64,000 bases of DNA from Devosia lacusdianchii (GTDB taxonomy: Bacteria > Pseudomonadota > Alphaproteobacteria > Rhizobiales > Devosiaceae), in contig NZ_CP092483.1 in NCBI RefSeq assembly GCF_022429625.1, forward strand, positions 3,224,001 to 3,288,000, given 5' to 3'. The notes below the pieces were generated by a model. The model worked only from the letters and a program-made list of their open reading frames with translations, was not told where the DNA came from and did not search any database. Both the position numbers and the translations under genes were made by a program. Positions within the stretch are counted from its first letter, which is position 1, and each line of letters begins with the position of its first letter. Shown in pieces: positions 12,116-20,947 of this stretch.

Positions 12116-14362
12116 GTGGCCATGAAGTCCGGTCGCGTCACCCCCAGCCTCTTGCTTGTTGTCATTGCGCTGTTCTGCGTGGCGCTTGGGCTGGGTCTGG
12201 TTGTCGTCGCCACCTCGTTCAATTCCATTGGACTGCGTCTGGCGAAAGGTGAGCGCGGCGTGATGATATCGGCCGTGTCTGCCGACGGCGCCTATTCGAT
12301 CCCGCCGCCCCGGCCGGGTTCCATGCTCCTGGCCATTGGCCCCGCACCACCCACCGCCACCCCCGAGCCGATGGAGCTCACCACCACCGACTTCGTCCCC
12401 GAGCCCGATAGCCTGGGCAGTTACGCCGAATATCACCAATTTCTCGACCGGCAGACTAGGCTGTCGGAGCTCCTGGAAAATGGCGCAGTCGAATTGCGCC
12501 TGCAGGACCCCGCCACCGGCGAAACCTACACCGCCGTTGCCGGCGCCCGCCCGCGCACTGTCATGGACCTGCCCGATGGCTTCTGGGTCCAGGCCCTGAC
12601 CGGCATTGCCGCCCTGCTCATCGCTGGCTGGGTGTGGGCGCTGCGCCCGCGCCACATCGGTCCGACAATGTTCATGCTCAGCGCCATCAGCCTGACAATG
12701 GCGACATCGACATCGGCCATCTACGCCAACCGAGACCTGGCCGTGCCCGGTTGGCTCTACGCAGCGCTGGTGCCGGTCAACCATGCCGGCGTCATTATCT
12801 TCTGTCTCGCCATGGTCGCGCTGCTGCTGAGCTATCCGCGCCAGGTCGTCCGCCCGGCCTGGTTCTGGCTTCTGCCGGCCCTGGGTGCGGCGCTTCTGGC
12901 TCTCGACTTCGCCGAGATCGAACTGGGCATGGGTCCGTCACAACTCTACGTGCTGATCAGCCTGGGCACTCTGGTCATCATCAGCCTGATCGGCCTGCAA
13001 TGGTGGAAGACGCGCGACAATCCCGGGGATCGCGCCGCCCTCGGCTGGCTGGGTCTCTCCATCATTACCGGCGCCGGCGCCTATACCCTGCTGGGCGCCG
13101 CCCCTATCCTGCTCGATCTGCCCTTCGGCCTGCCGCAAAGCCACGTCACCGGCGTGCTGGTCATCATCTATGTCGGCCTCGCCTTCGGCCTCAGCCGCTA
13201 TCGCCTGTTCGAACTGGGCGACTGGTCCTACCGCGTGCTGTTCTACACGGTCGGAGCGCTGCTCCTGCTCGTCCTCGATGGCGCCCTGATTTACCTGCTC
13301 AACATCGCTGCCGCCCCCGCGCTTGGCATCGCGCTGCTGCTGGTGGGCTTCGTCTATCTGCCGCTGCGCGACCTGATCTGGCATCGCGCTACCGCCAGCC
13401 GACGCATCGAACAGGACGAGCTCTTTTCCGCCGCGCTCGACGTGGCCTTTGCCGGCTCGCCGTCCGAAAGCGCCGCCCGCTGGCGCGCTTTGCTCAAACG
13501 CCTGTTCGATCCCCTCGAAATCACTGAGACCGCCTATCCCGACAGGAGGCCCGCTGCCACCGAGGACGGCCTGTCCCTGCAACTGCCCGCCGTCGCTGGC
13601 GCCCCAGCCTTGCGGCTGACCTATCCGTTTGCCGGTCGCGGGCTGTTTTCCCCCAGCCATCTCAAGCTGGCGACCAACCTCGTCTCACTGACCGAACGCG
13701 CCGACGAGGGTCGCGCCGCCTATATGCAAGGTGTCGGCGAAGAGCGCCGCCGCATGGCGCGCGACCTGCACGACGATGTCGGCGCCCGCCTGCTCACCGG
13801 CCTCCACACCGCCGACGAGATGACGCGCCCCACGCTCCAGGCGGCGCTTTCCGATATTCGCGCCATTGTCAGCGGCTTGGCAGGCGAAGCTGCCAGCCTC
13901 GACCGCGTCCTCGCCGAATCGCGTCACGAGGCGGCCCGACGTCTGGAGGCGGCCGGCATCGAGCTCGATTGGCCGCTTCCCGATAGCGACGTGGACGCCA
14001 TCCATCTCGACTATCGCCTGCATAAGGCCCTGGCCTCGGCCGTCCGCGAGATCGTCTCCAACGTCGTCCGCCACTCCGGCGCCGGGCGGCTCCGCGTTAC
14101 CCAGACCCTCTCTCCCAATCGCCTCAGCCTCGTCTTCGCCGATAACGGCAAGGGACTCCCCACCTTCGTTCTCGCCGGTGAGGCAACGGGCTTTGGGCTG
14201 CGCAACCTACGCCATCGCGCCGAGGAGGTCGGCGGACGCCTTGAGGTCAGCGCCGGCCGCCCTGGCACGGTCATTGCCATCGATCTGCCGCTCGTGCTGT
14301 CGCCGCACACCCCGAAACCGGGGGTGCCAACGCGGCCTCTAGCGCTTAACTCAGAGGTATGA
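12116..14362 (+). CDS. Membrane sensor histidine kinase, NarL-type (HisKA_3)
   Basis: Sensor kinase of 748 aa. Residues 10-35 form a first membrane span, followed by a periplasmic segment of about 130 residues that may be PDZ-like, then about eight hydrophobic spans (residues 160-430). The cytoplasmic part has a HisKA_3 dimerisation box with the phospho-acceptor His in ARDLHDDVG (about residue 556) and a C-terminal HATPase with NVVRHSGAG, DNGKGL and GFGLRNLRHRAEEVGG. It overlaps the next gene by 4 nt (ATGA), so it is surely the cognate kinase of that regulator. The first start is GTG at 12116; ATG at 12122 is equally good. The stimulus is unknown. Confidence 0.85.
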   Translation: MAMKSGRVTPSLLLVVIALFCVALGLGLVVVATSFNSIGLRLAKGERGVMISAVSADGAYSIPPPRPGSMLLAIGPAPPTATPEPMELTTTDFVPEPDSLGSYAEYHQFLDRQTRLSELLENGAVELRLQDPATGETYTAVAGARPRTVMDLPDGFWVQALTGIAALLIAGWVWALRPRHIGPTMFMLSAISLTMATSTSAIYANRDLAVPGWLYAALVPVNHAGVIIFCLAMVALLLSYPRQVVRPAWFWLLPALGAALLALDFAEIELGMGPSQLYVLISLGTLVIISLIGLQWWKTRDNPGDRAALGWLGLSIITGAGAYTLLGAAPILLDLPFGLPQSHVTGVLVIIYVGLAFGLSRYRLFELGDWSYRVLFYTVGALLLLVLDGALIYLLNIAAAPALGIALLLVGFVYLPLRDLIWHRATASRRIEQDELFSAALDVAFAGSPSESAARWRALLKRLFDPLEITETAYPDRRPAATEDGLSLQLPAVAGAPALRLTYPFAGRGLFSPSHLKLATNLVSLTERADEGRAAYMQGVGEERRRMARDLHDDVGARLLTGLHTADEMTRPTLQAALSDIRAIVSGLAGEAASLDRVLAESRHEAARRLEAAGIELDWPLPDSDVDAIHLDYRLHKALASAVREIVSNVVRHSGAGRLRVTQTLSPNRLSLVFADNGKGLPTFVLAGEATGFGLRNLRHRAEEVGGRLEVSAGRPGTVIAIDLPLVLSPHTPKPGVPTRPLALNSEV

Positions 14363-15012
14363 GCGCCCAACCCGCCACCCGCCTCTGTCTCCTGCTCGAA
14401 GACCAGCCCGTCACGCGCGACTGGATGCTGACGGTTCTATCCGCCGCCTTTCCAGAGCTGCGCATCGAAACCGTGGGTACCCTCAGGGCTGCCCATGCCT
14501 GGTTGGATCGGCGGGGCGACGAACTGTGGATGGCCGTTATCGATGTCGGCCTGCCCGACGGCTCCGGCGTCGATATCGTCCGTCGCCTGCATCAGGAGTA
14601 CCCCGAGGCGCTGCCCATCGTCGCCACCATCTATGATGACGACGCCCACCTTTTCGAGGCCATCGCCGCCGGCGCGCGTGGCTATGTTCTCAAGGACGAA
14701 GAGGCTGAATTGCTGGTCGGCTATTTGCGCCGGATCGAGCGCGGCGAGCCCCCGCTATCGCCCTCCATCGCCCACCGGATGTTGAGCCATTTCCGCGCGC
14801 CCCCCGTCATCCGCGACGACGCCGGCCTCAGCCCGCGCGAAACCGAAGTCCTGACCCTGCTCGCCCGCGGCATGACTGTAGCCGAGGCCGCCCATCGTCT
14901 GGGCCTCCAGCCCCAGACCGTCGCCTCATACGTCAAGGTCATCTATCAGAAACTCAGCGTCACCAGCCGCGCCGAAGCCACCCGCGAAGCCGTCCGCCGC
15001 GGTCTGGCCTGA
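14359..15012 (+). CDS. LuxR/NarL-family response regulator
   Basis: Response regulator of 217 aa. The receiver has the acidic pair in LLLEDQPV, phospho-acceptor Asp62 in VIDVGLPDGSG and the conserved Lys in GYVLKDE. A LuxR-type helix-turn-helix occupies about residues 150-215 (SPRETEVLTLLARG ... VASYVKVIYQKL). It starts inside the kinase stop codon and is presumably phosphorylated by it. No target gene is evident; the next genes run in the opposite direction. Confidence 0.9.
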   Translation: MSAQPATRLCLLLEDQPVTRDWMLTVLSAAFPELRIETVGTLRAAHAWLDRRGDELWMAVIDVGLPDGSGVDIVRRLHQEYPEALPIVATIYDDDAHLFEAIAAGARGYVLKDEEAELLVGYLRRIERGEPPLSPSIAHRMLSHFRAPPVIRDDAGLSPRETEVLTLLARGMTVAEAAHRLGLQPQTVASYVKVIYQKLSVTSRAEATREAVRRGLA

Positions 15013-15018
15013 GCTTCC

Positions 15019-16056
15019 TCACAGCCCCAAGAACCGCACCGTGTCAGGGTCAACCGGCACGCCCTCGGCTTCGCGCCGCGCCACCTCGTCCCATTCGCGA
15101 TCGCCGGGCGCCATCACCCGCTCGGCCCCGGGTCGGACCGCCGCCCCGCGCAGGCTCGCCAGATAGCGCGTCATCATCATGCCGAACATCTCGCGCCCGA
15201 CAAACTTGTCCGGATCGATCACCAGCACGAAATGCCCCATATTGCGGGGCGTCGACACATCGCCACCGCCATACATCGGGATGAAATCGGTATCGAGCGT
15301 TGTGCCCGTCAGCAGCGCCGAGAACAGCGTCGCAACCCCCGCCAGCGCCGCGCCCTTATAGCCATAATCCGCCCCGCCCAGCGGCAGCAGCATTTCCACT
15401 TGATCCGGGTCCGTCACCGGCAACCCATTCTTGTCCGCCGCGATCCCCGCTGGCAGCTCCAACCCTAGCGACCGGTGCAGCAGCACCCGGTTCATGGGAA
15501 TGGACGACGTCGCCATGTCGAGCAACCATGGCTTGCTATCAGGCACCGGCGCGGCGAAAGCCAACGGATTGGTGCCGTGGAATTTCGACGCCCCGTCGAA
15601 CAGCGCCACCATCGAATCCGTATTGGTCGTGGCAAAGGTCACAAACCCCTGCTCCGCCCCCGCCAGTGCATACGCCCCAGCCGCACCCAGATGCGACGAA
15701 TGCGCGATCCCCACTGCACCCACGCCGGCCGTCCGCGCCAGCTCAATCCCGACCTCCACGGCCCGATAGGCCGCATAGTGTCCGAGCCCATCGTCACCAT
15801 CGACCATGGCCGATCCCGCCGCCCGGATCTCGACCTTGAGCTGCGGATTTTTCTTGAGCCGCCCACCCTTGAGCATGTTGCAATAATGCTCGGTCAACCG
15901 CACCCCATGGCTATCCACACCCACCATGGAGGCATGCAGCATCGCCCTGGTCGCCGCCGCCAGCGACGCCTCACTGGCTCCCGCTTCTCGCAGACGGGTG
16001 GCGACCGTCTGTTCAAGGACAGGTGCCGAGAACCGTTTCGTATCGTTGGCTTGCAT
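15019..16056 (-). CDS. Malate/L-lactate dehydrogenase family oxidoreductase (Ldh_2)
   Basis: NAD(P)-dependent 2-hydroxyacid dehydrogenase of the YlbC/AllD/ComC fold (COG2055), 345 aa. The family hallmark MVGVDSHGVRLTEHY contains the catalytic His. Also visible are GLGHYAAYRAVE and the Ala/Gly-rich AAPVPDSKPWLLDMATSS. Family substrates include ureidoglycolate, sulfolactate, malate and delta-1-piperideine-2-carboxylate; which one applies here is not readable. The ATG at 16056 is preferred over a TTG five codons upstream. It is divergent from the oxygenase genes, with a repeat element between. Confidence 0.82.
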   Translation of the reverse strand: MQANDTKRFSAPVLEQTVATRLREAGASEASLAAATRAMLHASMVGVDSHGVRLTEHYCNMLKGGRLKKNPQLKVEIRAAGSAMVDGDDGLGHYAAYRAVEVGIELARTAGVGAVGIAHSSHLGAAGAYALAGAEQGFVTFATTNTDSMVALFDGASKFHGTNPLAFAAPVPDSKPWLLDMATSSIPMNRVLLHRSLGLELPAGIAADKNGLPVTDPDQVEMLLPLGGADYGYKGAALAGVATLFSALLTGTTLDTDFIPMYGGGDVSTPRNMGHFVLVIDPDKFVGREMFGMMMTRYLASLRGAAVRPGAERVMAPGDREWDEVARREAEGVPVDPDTVRFLGL

Positions 16057-16113
16057 CCAAGTAGACCTCAATGCCTGTACAGGTGCCCCACCCTATCCAT
16101 CCCGGGCCACAAC

Positions 16114-16185
16114 GTCATTCCCGCGAAAGCGGGAATCTCCTTTCATCTTCAGCACAAGCGGGATTCCCGCTTTCGCGGGAATGAC
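16114..16185. repeat. Paired palindromic repeat, family B
   Basis: Two inverted copies of a GTCATTCCCGCGAAAGCGGG unit, at 16114-16136 and 16163-16185, each itself a hairpin and separated by about 26 nt. This is the only copy of this type in the window. It sits in the divergent gap between the Ldh_2 gene and the oxygenase gene. Confidence 0.8.
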
Positions 16186-16232
16186 AGAGCGGATATGGCG
16201 CACTATGCTCAATCCAAACATTGAGACCATTC

Positions 16233-17126
16233 ATGCCTTCCATCGACCCCATCACCCGCGACCTCTGGCAGGTCATATCAGCCACTGACGAAGTCCCCGT
16301 TGGCCAGGTCGCCACGACGCTCCTGCTCGACACGCCGCTCGCCCTCACCCGCGACAATGACGGCCTGCCCGTCGTCTGGCGCCGTACCAACGAAGAGCAG
16401 GGCGACGAGATCGACGCCGATTCTATCCTCGACCGCCTCCCCGTCATCACGGGCTATGGCTACATCTGGACCAGCTTCGGCAATCCCCCCAAAGAGCTGT
16501 TCCCGATCCCCGAATATGCCGAGGCCGACCGCAAGAACATGAGCTGCGGCTCCATCGGCTTGCACGTTTCCGCTCCCCGCGCCGTCGAAAACTTCCTCGA
16601 CATGGGCCACTTCCCCTATGTCCACACCGACATCCTCGGCGCCGAGCCGCATACCGAGGTTAAGGAATACGACGTCGAAGTCTCCGAGGAGCGCGACGAA
16701 GTTCTGGCTACCCGCTGCCGGTTTTTCCAGCCCCGTGCCGCCCTGTCAGCCACCGAGGGCCAGGAGGTCGAATACGTCTACCGCGTGCCGCACCCTTTCT
16801 GCTCGGTGCTCTACAAATCCTGCCCCGAGGATGAAAACCGTCGCGACGTCATCGCCATCTTCCTGCAGCCTATGACCGAGGAACGTTGCCGCGCCCACCT
16901 GCTGCAATCCATGGTCGACAGCACCTCGACCATCACTGAACTGCGGCGCTTCCAGCAGACCATCTTCGGGCAGGACAAGCCCATCCTCGAAAACCAATAC
17001 CCCAAGCGCCTCCCCCTCGACCCGCGCTCGGAAACCCCTATCCGCGCTGACAAATCCGCCATCGCCTACCGCCGCTGGCTCAGCCAGAAGGGCATCACCT
17101 ACGGCGTCATTCCCGTCGCAAGCTGA
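16233..17126 (+). CDS. Ring-hydroxylating oxygenase catalytic subunit lacking the Rieske cluster site
   Basis: 297-aa relative of Rieske oxygenase alpha subunits. The mononuclear iron site is intact: Asp123-x2-His126-x4-His131 in NFLDMGHFPYVH, with a candidate third ligand Asp248 in FGQDKPILE. The first 90 residues still resemble the edges of a Rieske domain (LWQVISATDEVPVGQ ... GYGYIWTSFG). The segment that should carry C-x-H and C-x2-H is missing, and no Cys-x-His pair occurs there. The next gene encodes an intact Rieske domain fused to a reductase, so electrons are presumably delivered in trans. ATG at 16233 is chosen over a TTG at 16221. The substrate is unknown. Confidence 0.8.
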   Translation: MPSIDPITRDLWQVISATDEVPVGQVATTLLLDTPLALTRDNDGLPVVWRRTNEEQGDEIDADSILDRLPVITGYGYIWTSFGNPPKELFPIPEYAEADRKNMSCGSIGLHVSAPRAVENFLDMGHFPYVHTDILGAEPHTEVKEYDVEVSEERDEVLATRCRFFQPRAALSATEGQEVEYVYRVPHPFCSVLYKSCPEDENRRDVIAIFLQPMTEERCRAHLLQSMVDSTSTITELRRFQQTIFGQDKPILENQYPKRLPLDPRSETPIRADKSAIAYRRWLSQKGITYGVIPVAS

Positions 17127-17213
17127 TGCAATGGAGCGAGCCTCGTACGCCAAGGCCCGCCGAATACGACCTCATCCGATCGTGGCGCGATCCCAATAGT
17201 CTCGGATGACCGC

Positions 17214-18920
17214 ATGACGCTCTCGCTTTCCGATCCCACCTGGTACCCCATCGCCTCGAGCGAGGACCTGCCCTTCCGCCACGTTTATCAGGGCCAGCTC
17301 CTCGGCCGCGAACTGGCCGTCTGGCGCGCCGACGATGGCAATGTGAACGTCTGGGAAAACCGCTGCCTTCACCGTGGCGTCCGCCTCTCCATCGGCATCA
17401 ACGAGGGCGGCGAGCTCAAGTGCCAGTACCACGGCTGGCGCTATGCCAACCGCTCCGCCGGCTGCACCTATATCCCGGCCCACCCGGCGGATGCCCCAGC
17501 GCGCCGAATCGAGAACCGCACCTACCCTGTGCGCGAAGCCTATGGCTTGGTATGGTCATCAGCCAATAACGACATTGCCTTCACGCCCTTCCCCGGCGCC
17601 GATTCCGCCGACTGGTTTGCTCTCCGCCCCATGCCGGCCAATGCCGCCCCCGAGGACGTGCACGCGGCCCTCGTCCGCCTCGCGCCCGACGACCAGCCGG
17701 CCGAGCTGCTCCCCGGCCTTGCTCTGCGCCTCGATGGCACGCTCTACTTCGTCCAGCCCGTCGATGCCGGCCGCTCCGTCATCCGCGGCCTCCTTGCCGG
17801 CCAACCCGACGACGCGCTGACCACGCTGCGCCACTACAACGAAATCCTGACCAAGCTGCGCGACCGCCTAGAACGTGCTGCCGCGCGCAAGCCGGCGCCC
17901 ACACCCCTGCAACCCATCTTCGAGAAGGTTGCCGTCGATCTCGCCACCATGCCCGAGATCGCCATTCCTCGTGGCAACACCATGCCGGTGGTGGTCAAGC
18001 GCAAATGGACCAGCGCCGATGGCGTCATCGGCTTCGAACTCGCCGCGCGCGACGGCCACCTGCCCACCTTCCAGCCCGGCGCCCATATCGACGTGCACCT
18101 GCCCAATGGCCTCATCCGCCAATATTCCATCACCAATGGCCCTGGCGAGTTGATGAGCTACATCATCGGCGTCAAGCAGGAGAGCGCCAGCAAGGGCGGC
18201 TCAAAAATCCTCGTCGACACCGTCCGCGAGGGCGACCTGCTCTCCATCTCCGAACCGCGCAACAACTTCCCGCTGCGCCGCGACGCGGTCAGGTCGGTGC
18301 TCATCGCCGGGGGCATCGGCATTACGCCACTGCTCTCAATGGCCCGCTTTCTCGACAAGTCTTCCCTGCCCTACGAGCTGCACTATTTCACCCGTGCCGG
18401 CGAACAGGTCGCCTTCCGTGGTGACCTCGAAGCCCTCCACGGCAAGGTCATCCTCCACACCGGCCTGCCCCGAGCCGAAATCGCCTCCACCATCGCCACC
18501 GCCCTCGGCGAATGGTCCCGGGCCCAGCATGTCTATGTTTGCGGCCCGTCCGCCATGCTCGAATCCGTCCGCACCACCGCCGCCGCGCAGGGCTGGCCGG
18601 ACGAGGCGATCCACTTCGAATATTTCAAGAACGACAAGGTCATCGACGACAGCTCGAGCTTCGAGATCGAACTCGCCCGCTCCGCCATGACCCTTCACGT
18701 CCCCTCGGGCCGTACCATCCTCGAAATCATGCGTGAGAACGGCCTCACCGTCCCCAGCTCCTGCGAACAAGGCGCCTGCGGCACCTGCCTGACCACTGTC
18801 ATGGAAGGCGAGGTCGACCACCAGGACGTCTACCTCAACGACAGCGAAAAACGCTCCAACGCCTGCATGATGACCTGTGTGTCACGCGCAAAGAGCGCAC
18901 GTTTGGTGCTGGACATCTGA
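17214..18920 (+). CDS. Rieske-flavin reductase-ferredoxin fusion protein (oxygenase electron donor)
   Basis: 568 aa with three redox modules. The N-terminal Rieske domain has Cys51-x-His53 (CLHRG) and Cys70-x2-His73 (CQYHGW). A linker of about 100 residues follows. The middle is a phthalate-dioxygenase-reductase-like flavin and NAD domain with RQYSITNG (flavin binding), IAGGIGITPLLSMA (nucleotide binding) and YVCGPSAML. The C-terminus is a plant-type 2Fe-2S ferredoxin with Cys517, Cys522, Cys525 and Cys555 (CEQGACGTC). VanB/PDR proteins normally lack the Rieske part, which usually sits in the oxygenase. It lies 87 nt after the Rieske-less oxygenase and probably forms a two-component system with it. 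Confidence 0.88.
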   Translation: MTLSLSDPTWYPIASSEDLPFRHVYQGQLLGRELAVWRADDGNVNVWENRCLHRGVRLSIGINEGGELKCQYHGWRYANRSAGCTYIPAHPADAPARRIENRTYPVREAYGLVWSSANNDIAFTPFPGADSADWFALRPMPANAAPEDVHAALVRLAPDDQPAELLPGLALRLDGTLYFVQPVDAGRSVIRGLLAGQPDDALTTLRHYNEILTKLRDRLERAAARKPAPTPLQPIFEKVAVDLATMPEIAIPRGNTMPVVVKRKWTSADGVIGFELAARDGHLPTFQPGAHIDVHLPNGLIRQYSITNGPGELMSYIIGVKQESASKGGSKILVDTVREGDLLSISEPRNNFPLRRDAVRSVLIAGGIGITPLLSMARFLDKSSLPYELHYFTRAGEQVAFRGDLEALHGKVILHTGLPRAEIASTIATALGEWSRAQHVYVCGPSAMLESVRTTAAAQGWPDEAIHFEYFKNDKVIDDSSSFEIELARSAMTLHVPSGRTILEIMRENGLTVPSSCEQGACGTCLTTVMEGEVDHQDVYLNDSEKRSNACMMTCVSRAKSARLVLDI

Positions 18921-18974
18921 TGATGAACTTTTCAGTGCTGGCACTATCTCACCTCCCCACGATCGTTCAGCGGC

Positions 18975-19005
18975 GAATGACCCTCGGGTCAAGCCCAAGG
19001 GAACG
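18975..19005. repeat. Degenerate family A palindrome
   Basis: CCCTCGGGTCAAGCCCAAGG at 18981 is an eroded half of the family A palindrome (core TCAAGCCC). Only one arm remains. It lies between the oxygenase reductase and the glutathione transferase gene. Confidence 0.5.
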
Positions 19006-19038
19006 CCAGTGGCCGTGGCAGTGCGGGGAGCAAAACCA

Positions 19039-19686
19039 ATGATCACCCTCTACGATTTCGAGCTCTCCGGAAACTGCTACAAGCTCCGTCTCCTGATGAG
19101 CATCCTCAAGCTGCGCTATGACATCGTCCCGGTGGACTTCTACCCGGGCCGCCAGCACAAGGCCGACTGGTTCCTCAAGCTCAATCCCTTCGGCCAGCTC
19201 CCGGTGCTGAAGGATGACGAGCTCGTCCTCTCGGACTCCGGCGCCATTCTCGCCTACCTCGCCAAAAAATACGACGAAGCCGGCCTCTGGTTTCCCGACG
19301 ATCCTGCCATCACGGCGGAAATCCTGCGCTGGCACGCCGTCGCCGACGACATCACCGCCACCAGCTCCGCCGCTCGCCTCGTCCTCGGCATGTTCTACGA
19401 TTTCGATCTGGAAAAGGCCCAGAAAGGCGCCCATCGCATCTTCCGCCTGATGGACGAACACCTCTGGTTCGGCGAGCGCGAGGGCCGCGACTGGCTCTGC
19501 TCACCAGCGCATCCGACAACCGCTGATATCGCCTGCTTCCCCTATGTGATGCTGAGCGAAGAGGGCGGCATATCCCGGCAGGATTACCCCGCCCTCCGTC
19601 GCTGGACCGATCGCGTGCGACGAATACCGGGCTTCATGGTGATGTCCGGTATCTTCCCGGCGGGTCGGGCCTTGGAAACGACCTAA
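19039..19686 (+). CDS. Glutathione S-transferase family protein
   Basis: Cytosolic GST-fold protein of 215 aa. The N-terminal thioredoxin-like half starts ITLYDFELSGNCYKLRL, with the G-site Ser in SGNC, and contains LNPFGQLPVL and the DSGAILAYLA motif that binds the glutathione gamma-glutamyl group. The C-terminal half is all-helical. The ATG at 19039 gives the usual family length; an open frame extends upstream only through the repeat. Its place behind a ring-hydroxylating oxygenase suggests a glutathione-dependent step in the same pathway, but this is inference. The stop overlaps the convergent next gene by 3 nt. Confidence 0.85.
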   Translation: MITLYDFELSGNCYKLRLLMSILKLRYDIVPVDFYPGRQHKADWFLKLNPFGQLPVLKDDELVLSDSGAILAYLAKKYDEAGLWFPDDPAITAEILRWHAVADDITATSSAARLVLGMFYDFDLEKAQKGAHRIFRLMDEHLWFGEREGRDWLCSPAHPTTADIACFPYVMLSEEGGISRQDYPALRRWTDRVRRIPGFMVMSGIFPAGRALETT

Positions 19687-20798
19687 GACTTGGTCTTGCT
19701 CGTCGGTCTGGTCTTCCAGCTCTGATAGTCGTCCGCCACGCAGCCAAAGGGAGCGCGCTCGTCACCAAACCGTGCTTCGAGCTGAGTGCAACCCCACAGG
19801 TTGAGCGGCTCGGGCATCAGATTGTTAATCTCCATTCCCAGCGAGTCGAAGGCATCGGGGGTATTGGTGACGTAGTAGAGCCAGTAGCCGCCGATGCCGA
19901 CAGCGGCCAATACCAGCACGACGACGACGGCGATCAGTCCGCGCATGGCCCGCTTAGCAAGCGAGGGCTTCGCCGCCGCGATCTGCACCACGGCATCGCG
20001 CCCGCTCTGCTCCGCGTCAAATGCCGCCAGCGCGTTCCGGCGCTCGACATCGCTCAGCGCCAGCCGCTCCAACCCGCGATCCAGCAGCACCGGCAGCTTG
20101 ATGTGCTCGGCCTGGACCGCCACCGCGACGACATTGCCGCTGGCATCCACCGCCATCAGCGGCTCCTGACCACGGGCAAACTTCGTCCGCGTCACGCGCG
20201 GAGAGCGCTTGCCGTTGCGATAATCGGCGTAGCTTACAAAGCCATTCCGCGTGTCGGTGATCTGGACCGGCACCAGTTGCACCCGACCCGGCGTGGCTGC
20301 CGCACGGTTGGAATTCCAGGCCCGCAGCCCCGCCAAAACCATGGCAATCGCGCCACCCGCGAAAATCAAGATCAGCACCGCAAACACCGCCAGGCGGTTC
20401 CACAGCATTTCCAGCCCCAGGCTGAGCGTGGCCAGTTCCGGCTTGTCGGCCGAGATCACCACGTCGACCAGGTAGTCGCTGCCGGAAAAATCGATGAAGG
20501 CGAGCGACACCTGCGTGTCGTAACTCTTGCCCTTATAGTCATAGACCAGCCGCGCATCGCAGTCGGTCAGCCCCCGGCGCGTGCTGCACTCGCCGTCCAG
20601 CACCTCAGCCTGCGGCAGCGTCAGCGGATTTTGGTTGATCTGGATATCGCGCCACAGGCCCGGCCCCTGCCAGACCGCAAAAAAGCCGAACAGGGCAAGC
20701 ATCGTGACAATGGCAAAGAGAAAGCCAGCCGGCGCCGCAAAAGGACGCTCGGCAACAGCAATGGATCGATTGGGCAATGGGAGATCGACAAACGACAT
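19683..20798 (-). CDS. Uncharacterised membrane protein (DUF3592-like)
   Basis: 371-aa protein I do not recognise with confidence. Hydrophobic spans lie near residues 25-50, 135-160 and 285-310. Between the first two is an extracytoplasmic segment of about 80 residues with a Cys pair (GECSTRRGLTDCDARLVYDYKG) resembling the DUF3592 pattern of small soluble beta domains between membrane helices. The last 50 residues also carry two Cys (LWGCTQLE and FGCVADDY). The ATG at 20798 removes an unlikely Arg/Cys-rich 18-residue extension. No operon partners; it is convergent with the GST gene and divergent from fabV. Confidence 0.55.
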   Translation of the reverse strand: MSFVDLPLPNRSIAVAERPFAAPAGFLFAIVTMLALFGFFAVWQGPGLWRDIQINQNPLTLPQAEVLDGECSTRRGLTDCDARLVYDYKGKSYDTQVSLAFIDFSGSDYLVDVVISADKPELATLSLGLEMLWNRLAVFAVLILIFAGGAIAMVLAGLRAWNSNRAAATPGRVQLVPVQITDTRNGFVSYADYRNGKRSPRVTRTKFARGQEPLMAVDASGNVVAVAVQAEHIKLPVLLDRGLERLALSDVERRNALAAFDAEQSGRDAVVQIAAAKPSLAKRAMRGLIAVVVVLVLAAVGIGGYWLYYVTNTPDAFDSLGMEINNLMPEPLNLWGCTQLEARFGDERAPFGCVADDYQSWKTRPTSKTKS

Positions 20799-20947
20799 GA
20801 AGAACCTGCAGCAACGTTCAGTGTCGCTCTGATACGCCAGCCGAACCCGCAAGCAAACGCAAGAATTGCACCAGTGGCGCTGCCCATCCCCTAGCCCCGC
20901 GCTCCCATTCCCGCTATTGCCTTGAACAAAATCGAGGAGTCTTCCCC

